Positions 1-6,174 of a stretch of 7,828 nucleotides of DNA are shown here, in pieces. Origin of the DNA: Clostridium sp. CAG:492 (GTDB lineage: Bacteria; Bacillota; Clostridia; TANB77; CAG-508); contig FR878267.1 of assembly GCA_000434335.1 (NCBI GenBank), positions 1-7,828 of the forward strand, read 5' to 3'. The notes below the pieces were generated by a model that did no database searches, was not told the DNA's origin, and saw nothing but the letters and a program-made list of their open reading frames with translations. Positions within the stretch are counted from its first letter, which is position 1; the number at the start of each line of letters is the position of its first letter. Position numbers and translations under genes: made by a program.

Positions 1-21
1 CAAAAAAATCTCCAAATAACA

Positions 22-49
22 TTGAATTTTACAAAATTCTTGATATAAT
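22..49 (+). promoter_or_regulatory. Sigma-A-type promoter of aspS with extended -10
   Basis: The -35 box is TTGAAT (22-27). After a 16-nt spacer comes TATAAT (44-49), preceded by TG one base upstream (41-42), an extended -10. Transcription should start near base 56, giving a leader of about 36 nt before the chosen aspS start. That leader is too short for a T-box riboswitch. This is inferred from sequence alone; the match to consensus is good. Confidence 0.75.
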
Positions 50-91
50 TGTACTACATTGTTTTATAAGAAAATGGAAGGATATGATAAA

Positions 92-1867
92 ATGAATAAT
101 ATTTACAGAACACACAATTGCGGAGAACTAAACATAAAAAATGTTGGACAAGAAGTACGCCTATCAGGATGGGTACAAAGAATTAGAAATTTAGGAGCAA
201 TGAAATTTATAGATTTAAGAGATCAATATGGAATTACACAAATTGTTATATCAGATGATGAAAAATTTAAAGAACAAATCAATGATATAGTAACTGAATG
301 TGTAATTTGTATACATGGAACAGTTGTTGAAAGATCAAACAAAAACAACAAAATACCAACAGGTGAAATTGAAATAGATGCACAAAAAATTGAAATATTA
401 GGAAAATGCAAATCAACACTTCCTTTTGAAGTTAATTCAGAAAAAGTTGATATTAATTCAGTAAGAGAAGATTTAAGATTAGAATATAGATTTTTAGATT
501 TAAGAAATGACAGAATTCACAATATAATTTTACTTCGTTCACAAGTAATGAAAACTTTAAGACAAAAATTATATGAACTTGGTTTTTCTGAAATACAAAC
601 ACCTATACTTGCTAACTCATCACCAGAAGGAGCAAGAGATTACCTAGTACCAAGCAGATTGCATGCAGGAGAATTTTACGCATTACCACAAGCACCTCAA
701 CAATTTAAACAATTATTAATGGTATCTGGATTTGATAAATATTTCCAAATAGCACCTTGTTTTAGAGACGAAGATCCAAGGGCAGATAGAGCACCAGGAG
801 AATTCTATCAAGTAGATTTTGAAATGAGTTTTGCAACACAAGAAGATGTATTTAATGTTTTACAAGAGCTATTTATAACAACATTTAAAAAACATACAAG
901 TTGGAAAGTTGATGAAGGTCCATTTATTCAAATACCATATAAAGAAGCTATGGAAAAATATGGTATAGATAAACCAGATTTAAGAAATCCGCTAATAATA
1001 CAAGATGCAACAGAAATATTTAAAGATACAGAATTTAACGCATTTAAAGATAAAACAATAAAAGCAATTATTGTAGAAAATGGTGCAGAGCAAGGAAGAA
1101 AATTCTTTGACAATATGACTGAATTTGCAGTAGAAGAATTAGGAGCAAAAGGATTAGCTTGGACTAAATTTGATAAAGAAAATAATGTTGCAGGAGGAAT
1201 TTCTAAATTTATTACTGACAATGTAAAAGAAGAGCTAGAAAGTAAATTAGGGGTTAAACCAAATGATTCAATATTCTTTATTGCAGATGAATTTAAAACA
1301 GCACAAAAAATAGCAGGTGGAGTAAGAATTGAATTAGGAAAAAGATTAGATTTATTAGAAAAAAATGTATACAAATTCTGCCTAATTACAGAATTTCCAA
1401 TGTATGAGCTATCAGATGAAGGAAAAATTGATTTCAATCATAATCCATTCTCAATGCCAAAAGGAGGAATGGAAGCTCTATTAAATGAAGATCCACTAGA
1501 TATAGTTGCTTATCAATTTGATGTTGTATGTAACGGATACGAAATGGCTTCAGGAGCAGTAAGAAACCACGATCCAGAGCTAATGGTAAAAGCATTTGAA
1601 ATTGCTGGATATGAAGAAAAAGATGTAGAAACACGTTTTGGTGCACTATACAAAGCTTTCCAATATGGAACACCACCACACGCTGGAGCAGCACCTGGAC
1701 TAGACAGAATGATAATGTTAATAGCTGATTCACAAAATATAAGAGAAGTAATAGCATTTCCAAAAAACAAAAAAGCAAGAGATGTTCTAATGAATGCACC
1801 ATCAGTTGTAACAAAAGAGCAGTTAGATGATGTTCATATAGAAATAAAAAGAGATGAAAATAATTAA
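92..1867 (+). CDS. aspS: Aspartyl-tRNA synthetase (class II), alphaproteobacterial-like type
   Basis: Charges tRNA-Asp with aspartate in the cytoplasm. The start at 92 is chosen over in-frame ATGs at 59 and 74 because GGAAGG (76-81) lies 10 nt upstream and the product then begins MNNIYRTHNCGEL, as AspRS usually does; this gives 591 aa, normal bacterial length. Domains: N-terminal OB-fold anticodon-binding domain (about 1-105); class II catalytic core with motif 1 near 164-173, flipping loop SSPEGARDYL (176-185), QAPQQFKQ (200-207) and motif 2 starting FRDEDPRADR (224); bacterial GAD-type insertion (roughly 280-405); motif 3 GLDR (536-539). Motif 2 reads RAPGEFYQVD and a later block HNPFSMPKGG, which resemble alphaproteobacterial AspRS rather than the RQPEFTQID form usual in Firmicutes. 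Leu34 sits where non-discriminating enzymes carry His, so it is probably specific for tRNA-Asp; that last point is inference. Confidence 0.97.
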   Translation: MNNIYRTHNCGELNIKNVGQEVRLSGWVQRIRNLGAMKFIDLRDQYGITQIVISDDEKFKEQINDIVTECVICIHGTVVERSNKNNKIPTGEIEIDAQKIEILGKCKSTLPFEVNSEKVDINSVREDLRLEYRFLDLRNDRIHNIILLRSQVMKTLRQKLYELGFSEIQTPILANSSPEGARDYLVPSRLHAGEFYALPQAPQQFKQLLMVSGFDKYFQIAPCFRDEDPRADRAPGEFYQVDFEMSFATQEDVFNVLQELFITTFKKHTSWKVDEGPFIQIPYKEAMEKYGIDKPDLRNPLIIQDATEIFKDTEFNAFKDKTIKAIIVENGAEQGRKFFDNMTEFAVEELGAKGLAWTKFDKENNVAGGISKFITDNVKEELESKLGVKPNDSIFFIADEFKTAQKIAGGVRIELGKRLDLLEKNVYKFCLITEFPMYELSDEGKIDFNHNPFSMPKGGMEALLNEDPLDIVAYQFDVVCNGYEMASGAVRNHDPELMVKAFEIAGYEEKDVETRFGALYKAFQYGTPPHAGAAPGLDRMIMLIADSQNIREVIAFPKNKKARDVLMNAPSVVTKEQLDDVHIEIKRDENN

Positions 1868-1895
1868 GTTTAAAAACAAATCATAATAAAAAAAC

Positions 1896-1915
1896 AAAAA
1901 TATGTTCGTATTTTT
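1896..1915 (+). terminator. Weak AT-only hairpin after aspS
   Basis: AAAAATA (1896-1902) can pair with TATTTTT (1909-1915) around the loop TGTTCG, and a T-rich run forms the 3' arm. The stem has no G-C pair, so it is a poor intrinsic terminator. The same A/T-rich stretch lies just upstream of the next -35 box and could equally serve as an UP-like element. Nothing else between aspS and the next promoter looks like a terminator. Confidence 0.3.
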
Positions 1916-1916
1916 A

Positions 1917-1946
1917 TTGACATTTTTCTACATTTTATGCTAAAAT
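1917..1946 (+). promoter_or_regulatory. Near-consensus promoter of the small gene
   Basis: A perfect -35 box TTGACA (1917-1922) is followed after 18 nt by TAAAAT (1941-1946), with TG at 1938-1939 forming an extended -10 (TGCTAAAAT). The expected transcription start is near 1953. This makes the in-frame ATG at 1947 upstream of the transcript and unusable. Confidence 0.8.
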
Positions 1947-1982
1947 ATGTCTATCGAGTTTTATACAAAGGGGGCTGATTTT

Positions 1983-2204
1983 ATGATGCATGAACAAAAC
2001 CTAAGTAGCAAAATCGAAGAAATATATAGTATATTAGATGAAATACAATTGAACCAAGTAGAAATGCTTTTAAGTATTCAAAAAAATCAAAGTATAATCA
2101 TTAAAAAAATTGAAAAATTACAAGAATATAATGAAATTGATGATATGAACAATTCATTATTTGATCAAAAATTAACACGAATAGAAGAATATTGCAAAGG
2201 ATAA
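1983..2204 (+). CDS. Small hypothetical helical protein, 73 aa
   Basis: I do not recognise this protein. The start is ATG 1983 (a second ATG follows at 1986), set by AAGGGGG (1968-1974) 8 nt upstream; the longer reading from 1947 would start before the transcript begins. The 73-aa product starts MMHEQNLSSKIEEIYSILDE and ends RIEEYCKG. It is rich in E, K, I, N and Q, has no signal peptide or membrane segment, and contains no Gly or Pro apart from the final Gly. Spaced Ile/Leu residues (KIEEIYSILDEI, LSIQKNQSIIIKKIEKL) suggest one or two amphipathic helices that could form a coiled coil. It has a single Cys near the end. It carries its own strong promoter and is followed by a palindromic terminator, so it appears monocistronic and well transcribed. 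Its base composition matches its neighbours, giving no sign of recent transfer. Function unknown; a small coiled-coil adaptor or regulator is only a guess. Confidence 0.75.
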   Translation: MMHEQNLSSKIEEIYSILDEIQLNQVEMLLSIQKNQSIIIKKIEKLQEYNEIDDMNNSLFDQKLTRIEEYCKG

Positions 2205-2206
2205 AA

Positions 2207-2244
2207 TTAAGAGCCACTAATTAATATTAATTAGTGGCTCTTAA
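2207..2244 (+). terminator. 38-bp perfect palindrome, probable terminator of the small gene
   Basis: The left arm TTAAGAGCCACTAATTAA (2207-2224) and the right arm TTAATTAGTGGCTCTTAA (2227-2244) are exact reverse complements around a central TA. As RNA this is a long hairpin with a GAGCCAC/GTGGCTC base. It starts 2 nt after the stop codon, as a terminator would, but it is followed by TTAATACTTG rather than a proper T-run, so efficiency is uncertain. Because it is a full dyad lying 3 nt before the rlmN -35 box, an operator role is also possible. Confidence 0.65.
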
Positions 2245-2247
2245 TAC

Positions 2248-2276
2248 TTGAAATATTATTAAATATATGATATAAA
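2248..2276 (+). promoter_or_regulatory. Promoter of the rlmN-prpC-prkC operon
   Basis: TTGAAA (2248-2253), a 17-nt spacer, then TATAAA (2271-2276) with TG at 2268-2269 (extended -10, TGATATAAA). The expected start is near 2283, leaving about 23 nt of leader containing the rlmN ribosome binding site. The -35 box begins 3 nt after the preceding palindrome. Confidence 0.75.
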
Positions 2277-2305
2277 ATTCACAGAAAGAAGAGAAGGAAA
2301 ATTTT

Positions 2306-3334
2306 ATGAAAAATATTAAAGATTATAATCTAGATGAATTACAAGAAGAGCTAATAAATATGGGCGAAAAAAAATTCAGAGCAGAGCAAATATTTAAATG
2401 GATATACAAAGAGAAAGTAAAAAGCTTTGACGAAATGACTAACTTATCAATTGAACTAAGGGAAAAACTAAAAGAAAATTACACAATGTGCAATTACAAT
2501 ATATTAAAAAAGCAAGAATCAAAAGATGGTACAAAAAAATATTTATTTGATGTACTTGATGGAAATGCAATTGAAACAGTTCTTATGCAATATCATCACG
2601 GAAAAACAGTATGTGTATCATCACAAATTGGTTGCAAAATGGGATGTAAATTCTGTGCATCTACAGGAATTCAATTTGTAAGAAATTTAACTGCTGGTGA
2701 AATTGTAGAGCAAATTTTAGCTGTAGAGCAAGATATAAATGATAAAATATCAAATATTGTTTTTATGGGAATTGGAGAGCCATTAGATAATTACGATAAT
2801 GTAATAAAAGCAATAAAAATAATGAATAATCCAAAAGGTCTAGAAATTGGAACAAGACACATAAGTATATCAACAAGCGGATTGGTACCACGTATATATG
2901 ATTTAGCAAATGAAAAAATACAATGCACATTGTCAATATCATTACATGCAACAACAGATGAAAAACGAAGCAGTATGATGCCTGTAAACAATAGATATAA
3001 TATTGAAGAGCTAATGAAAGCATGTAAAGATTATATAAAAATAACAAATAAAAGAATATCTTTTGAATATGCATTGGCAAAAGATAATAATGATAATTTA
3101 GAGGATGCACAAAGATTAGTAGATTTACTAAAAGGTATGTTATGCCATGTAAATCTTATTCCGATAAATAAAATTGAAAATGGTAAATTTTCAAAAAGCA
3201 CAAATGAGAACATCTTAAAATTTAGAGATTTTTTAAATGAACATGGAATAGTTGCAACAGTAAGAAGAGAGCTAGGCTCTGATATTGATGCAGCATGTGG
3301 ACAATTAAGAAGAAAAAATTTAAAAACACAATAA
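2306..3334 (+). CDS. rlmN: Dual-specificity 23S rRNA / tRNA adenine-C2 methyltransferase RlmN (radical SAM)
   Basis: RlmN methylates C2 of A2503 in 23S rRNA and, in characterised members, A37 of some tRNAs, using radical SAM chemistry in the cytoplasm. The 342-aa length is normal. The radical-SAM cluster motif CxxxCxxC is at C110, C114 and C117 (GCKMGCKFCAS). C103 (TVCVSSQ) corresponds to the conserved assisting Cys, and C331 (AACGQLRR) to the Cys that carries the methyl group. FMGIGEPLDNYDNV is the SAM-binding GEP-type motif. The N-terminal region (about 1-95) is the accessory domain, with FRAEQIFKWIY typical of the family. AGAAGGA (2292-2298) sits 7 nt before the ATG. It heads the operon, 33 nt before the prpC start. 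The related Cfr enzyme (C8 methylation) is less likely given the housekeeping operon and RlmN-like motifs. Confidence 0.96.
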   Translation: MKNIKDYNLDELQEELINMGEKKFRAEQIFKWIYKEKVKSFDEMTNLSIELREKLKENYTMCNYNILKKQESKDGTKKYLFDVLDGNAIETVLMQYHHGKTVCVSSQIGCKMGCKFCASTGIQFVRNLTAGEIVEQILAVEQDINDKISNIVFMGIGEPLDNYDNVIKAIKIMNNPKGLEIGTRHISISTSGLVPRIYDLANEKIQCTLSISLHATTDEKRSSMMPVNNRYNIEELMKACKDYIKITNKRISFEYALAKDNNDNLEDAQRLVDLLKGMLCHVNLIPINKIENGKFSKSTNENILKFRDFLNEHGIVATVRRELGSDIDAACGQLRRKNLKTQ

Positions 3335-3367
3335 AGATAAAGGAAAATGTCTATAATAGGAGGTTTT

Positions 3368-4093
3368 ATGGAAGCTTTTGCTAATTCAGATATAGGTAAA
3401 GTTAGGGATATGAACCAAGACAGTTATTATATATCTGATAAAGATGATAAAATAAAATTATATATAGTTGCAGATGGTATGGGAGGCTATAAAGGTGGAG
3501 AAATAGCAAGTAAATTGGCTATAGAATCATCAAAAAATTATATAATAAATAATTTTGATCAAATAAAAAAAGAAAGAGATCAAATAATTGAATTAATAAA
3601 AAATGCAATTGAATATGCTAATATGGTGGTATATGAAAAATCAAAAGAAGTACCAGAATTAGCAGGAATGGGAACAACAATAGATGTATGTTTAATATAT
3701 TCAAATAGAATATATATAGGACACATCGGTGATAGCAGAGTTTACAGACTAAGAAAAGATTTTTTCAGAAAATTAACTGTAGATGACAGCTATGTTGAGC
3801 AATTAGTAAAAGAAGGAAATATTACAAAAGAAGAGGCATACAATCATCCTAAAAAGAATATGTTAACAAAGGCATTAGGTTGTACAGCTTTTGTTGAACC
3901 AACAGTACTTGTTAAAGGTTTTATGAAAGGTGACATACTATTAATGTGTACAGATGGATTAACAAATATGTTAAAAGACGACAAAATATGTGAAATAATT
4001 AAACAAAATAGTGAGCAAGCAAGTAAAGAATTAGTAAAAAAAGCAAATGAGCAGGGTGGATATGATAATATTACAGCTGTAATCATATTATAA
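3368..4093 (+). CDS. prpC: PP2C-family Ser/Thr protein phosphatase PrpC (Stp)
   Basis: A soluble, metal-dependent phosphatase that reverses phosphorylation by the adjacent PrkC kinase. The start at 3368 is preferred over ATG 3347: AGGAGG (3358-3363) lies 4 nt upstream, and the product (241 aa) then begins directly before the family opening DIGKVRDMNQDSYY. The 3347 start has AAAGGA only 2 nt away and adds seven non-conserved residues. PP2C motifs in order: RDMNQD (13-18), ADGMGG with metal-binding D36, GMGTT, GHIGDSRVYR, VDDSYVEQLVKEG with HPKKNMLTKALG, CTDGLTNML, and GGYDNITAVII at the C-terminus with the last metal-binding Asp. All expected metal ligands appear present, so it should be active. 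The stop is followed by the prkC ribosome binding site almost immediately, consistent with coupled expression. Confidence 0.95.
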   Translation: MEAFANSDIGKVRDMNQDSYYISDKDDKIKLYIVADGMGGYKGGEIASKLAIESSKNYIINNFDQIKKERDQIIELIKNAIEYANMVVYEKSKEVPELAGMGTTIDVCLIYSNRIYIGHIGDSRVYRLRKDFFRKLTVDDSYVEQLVKEGNITKEEAYNHPKKNMLTKALGCTAFVEPTVLVKGFMKGDILLMCTDGLTNMLKDDKICEIIKQNSEQASKELVKKANEQGGYDNITAVIIL

Positions 4094-4109
4094 GGAGAGA
4101 GTGTTAAAT

Positions 4110-6116
4110 ATGAATTTAGAAGGTAGTGTTATAGGAAACAGATATAAGATACAAGAGAAAATTGGTAATGGTGGAATGGCAACTGTATATAAAGCATTAG
4201 ATCAAATTTTAAATAGATATGTTGCTGTAAAAGTATTACGAGAAGAATTTACAACAGATGAAGAATTTATAAAAAGATTTAATGCAGAAGCACAGTCAGC
4301 AGCAAGACTTACACATCCAAATATAGTTTCTGTATACGATGTTGGGCAAGAATACAATATATATTATATTGTTATGGAATTAATTCAAGGAAAAACATTA
4401 AAACAAATAATAGAGGAAGATGGTCATTTATCATGGAAATGGGCTGTAAATATTGCAATACAAATTGCATCAGCTCTAGAAATGGCTCATAAAAACAATA
4501 TAATACATAGAGATATAAAACCACATAATATAATGATTACTGAAGATGGTGTGGCAAAAGTTACAGACTTTGGAATAGCAAAAGCAGTTTCAAATTCAAC
4601 AATAACAGCTTTTGGTACAACATTAGGTTCTGTACATTATTTTTCACCAGAGCACGCAAGAGGTGGATATACAGATTCAAAATCAGATTTGTATTCACTA
4701 GGTGTTGTAATGTACGAAATGGTAACAGGTAAAGTACCTTTTGATGCAGATACTCCTGTATCAATAGCTTTAAAACATATGCAAGAAGAGCCAGTGCCAC
4801 CAATGAAAGTAAATAAAGAAATACCTTTTGCTGTAAATCAAATTATTTTAAAAGCGATGAAAAAAGATCCAAATGAAAGATACCAAAATGCTTCAGAAAT
4901 GATTAAAGATTTAAATATAGCATTAAAAAGACCAGAAGGTGGATTTGTCGAAGAGCGTAATTTTGAAGATAGTTTTACAAGAAGGATACCAACTGTAAAT
5001 GTATCTGATAATAGAAATGGAAATATAAAGTCTGATAATGAAGAAGAAAAGCCAAAGGGAAAAATTGCAACATTTTTTTATAATCATCCAAAAACTAAAG
5101 TTGCATCAATAATTGCATTATTTGTATTAATATTTGTTGCTACATTAGTAATAACACTAACAGTAATAAATTCATCATCACCAAAAGATGTACAAATTCC
5201 AAATGTTGTGAATTTAACTCAAGAAGAGGCTAAACAAAGAATTGAGCAATTAAAATTAAAATTCGCATATAAAGAAGAATACAGTGCAGATGTAGAAGCG
5301 GGTCATGTAATTTCACAAGATCCACAATATATAAATAATTATTCTGTAAAAGAAGGAAGTACTGTAACTGTTGTTATAAGTAAAGGAATGGAACAAACCA
5401 AAGTCCCAAAGGTTATAGGAATGGAATATTCAAAGGCTGAATCAGCATTAACTGAAGCTGGATTAGAGGTAGAAAAAGTTGAAGAAACAAGCCAAAAGGT
5501 AGAAGCTGGATATGTAATAAGTCAGGAAATTGATGCTAATACAGAGGTACAAAAAGGAACAAAAATAAAAATACATGTAAGTACTGGTACGGGTATTAAA
5601 AAAGTAACAGTAACATCTGTAATTGGAAAAAGTAGTGAAGAAGCTAAAAAAATATTAACAGATTTAAAATTAGAAGTAAATGTAGTTGAAGATGAAGATA
5701 CATCAAAAAGCGATGGAGTTGTATTAAAACAAAGTGTAGATCCAGGAACATCAGTAGAAGAAGGGTCCGCAATAACAATAACTGTTAATAAAATAGAAAA
5801 AAATAAACAAGGAACAGTTAATATAAATGTAAAAGCATTAGCAAATAGACATCTTCCAAAATCAAGCGGTGAAGAAGAAGATAATACTACAACAACATCT
5901 AACAATGTAAAAATCACAGTAATGGTTGGTTCTGATAAAGTATATAGCCAAAAAGTTTCTAGAGACACAGAAAAATTAAATGTAACTGTAGAAGGTAAAG
6001 GAAATATAACAGTAAAGGTATACATTGCAAATGAAGATGAATCATCAAATGGTATACTAGCAAAAAATGCAACAATTGATTTAAATAGTGAAAATACAGT
6101 ACTAAATGTAGATTAA
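4110..6116 (+). CDS. prkC: Membrane Ser/Thr protein kinase with three PASTA domains (PrkC/Stk1)
   Basis: A sensor kinase: the cytoplasmic kinase domain phosphorylates itself and targets in cell-wall synthesis and translation, while extracellular PASTA repeats bind muropeptides or lipid II in characterised homologues. The chosen ATG 4110 (668 aa) has AGGAG (4093-4097) 12 nt upstream; an in-frame GTG at 4101 is only about 3 nt from it. Kinase domain about 8-270: glycine loop IGNGGMATVY (18-27), K41 in VAVK, HRDIKPHN with D135, DFG at D153, SPE at 179-181. A charged juxtamembrane linker (about 275-325) holds Ser/Thr sites such as SFTRRIPTVN. One membrane segment spans about 331-353. PASTA1 is about 361-426, PASTA2 430-493 and PASTA3 497-561. 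A Ser/Thr/Glu-rich linker (584-599) precedes a C-terminal beta-rich module (about 600-668). Tandem TAA stops end the gene. All catalytic residues are intact. Confidence 0.96.
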   Translation: MNLEGSVIGNRYKIQEKIGNGGMATVYKALDQILNRYVAVKVLREEFTTDEEFIKRFNAEAQSAARLTHPNIVSVYDVGQEYNIYYIVMELIQGKTLKQIIEEDGHLSWKWAVNIAIQIASALEMAHKNNIIHRDIKPHNIMITEDGVAKVTDFGIAKAVSNSTITAFGTTLGSVHYFSPEHARGGYTDSKSDLYSLGVVMYEMVTGKVPFDADTPVSIALKHMQEEPVPPMKVNKEIPFAVNQIILKAMKKDPNERYQNASEMIKDLNIALKRPEGGFVEERNFEDSFTRRIPTVNVSDNRNGNIKSDNEEEKPKGKIATFFYNHPKTKVASIIALFVLIFVATLVITLTVINSSSPKDVQIPNVVNLTQEEAKQRIEQLKLKFAYKEEYSADVEAGHVISQDPQYINNYSVKEGSTVTVVISKGMEQTKVPKVIGMEYSKAESALTEAGLEVEKVEETSQKVEAGYVISQEIDANTEVQKGTKIKIHVSTGTGIKKVTVTSVIGKSSEEAKKILTDLKLEVNVVEDEDTSKSDGVVLKQSVDPGTSVEEGSAITITVNKIEKNKQGTVNINVKALANRHLPKSSGEEEDNTTTTSNNVKITVMVGSDKVYSQKVSRDTEKLNVTVEGKGNITVKVYIANEDESSNGILAKNATIDLNSENTVLNVD

Positions 6117-6121
6117 TAAAA

Positions 6122-6146
6122 GGGTGAGCGAAAGCTTACCCATTTT
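6122..6146 (+). terminator. GAAA-loop hairpin between prkC and rsgA (terminator or attenuator)
   Basis: GGGTGAGC (6122-6129) pairs with GCTTACCC (6134-6141) as an 8-bp stem with one G-T wobble, closed by a GAAA tetraloop. It is preceded by AAAA and followed by ATTTT, as in an intrinsic terminator, but the T-run is only four bases. It begins 5 nt after the prkC stop codon. No convincing promoter separates it from rsgA, so partial read-through (polarity within one operon) is the likeliest role. Confidence 0.6.
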
Positions 6147-6160
6147 AAATAATATTAAGT

Positions 6161-6174
6161 GGAGGTTAGGATTG
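6161..6174 (+). promoter_or_regulatory. Ribosome binding site fixing a TTG start for rsgA
   Basis: GGAGG (6161-6165) lies 6 nt before TTG (6172-6174). No ATG or GTG sits at a suitable distance in this frame, and the protein becomes RsgA-like immediately after (QNKGLIISNISNLYMV). The upstream GTG at 6124 is inside the hairpin stem and lacks a ribosome binding site. Confidence 0.8.

Noticed and set aside
1..91. T-box riboswitch or other leader upstream of aspS
   Set aside because: The promoter leaves only about 36 nt of leader, and there is no T-box sequence or structured stem before the gene.
928..1437. Minus-strand ORF of 169 aa inside aspS
   Set aside because: It lies fully within a conserved essential gene, has no ribosome binding site or family resemblance, and is expected from AT-rich codon use on the opposite strand.
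1947..1982. Longer 85-aa version of the small protein starting at ATG 1947
   Set aside because: This ATG immediately follows the -10 box and would lie upstream of the expected transcription start; the G-rich ribosome binding site clearly serves ATG 1983.
4101..4109. GTG start for prkC at 4101
   Set aside because: The ribosome binding site is only about 3 nt away, too close, and the kinase family aligns from the ATG at 4110.
5522..6025. Minus-strand ORF of 167 aa inside the prkC extracellular region
   Set aside because: It is a shadow of the PASTA-coding sequence; its Val/Ser/Thr-rich hydrophobic composition is an artefact of antisense reading.
6076..6107. Possible promoter for rsgA inside the end of prkC (TTGATT, then TACTAA)
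   Set aside because: The -10 match is poor, it lacks the extended TG seen in the other promoters, and a terminator-like hairpin lies downstream of it.
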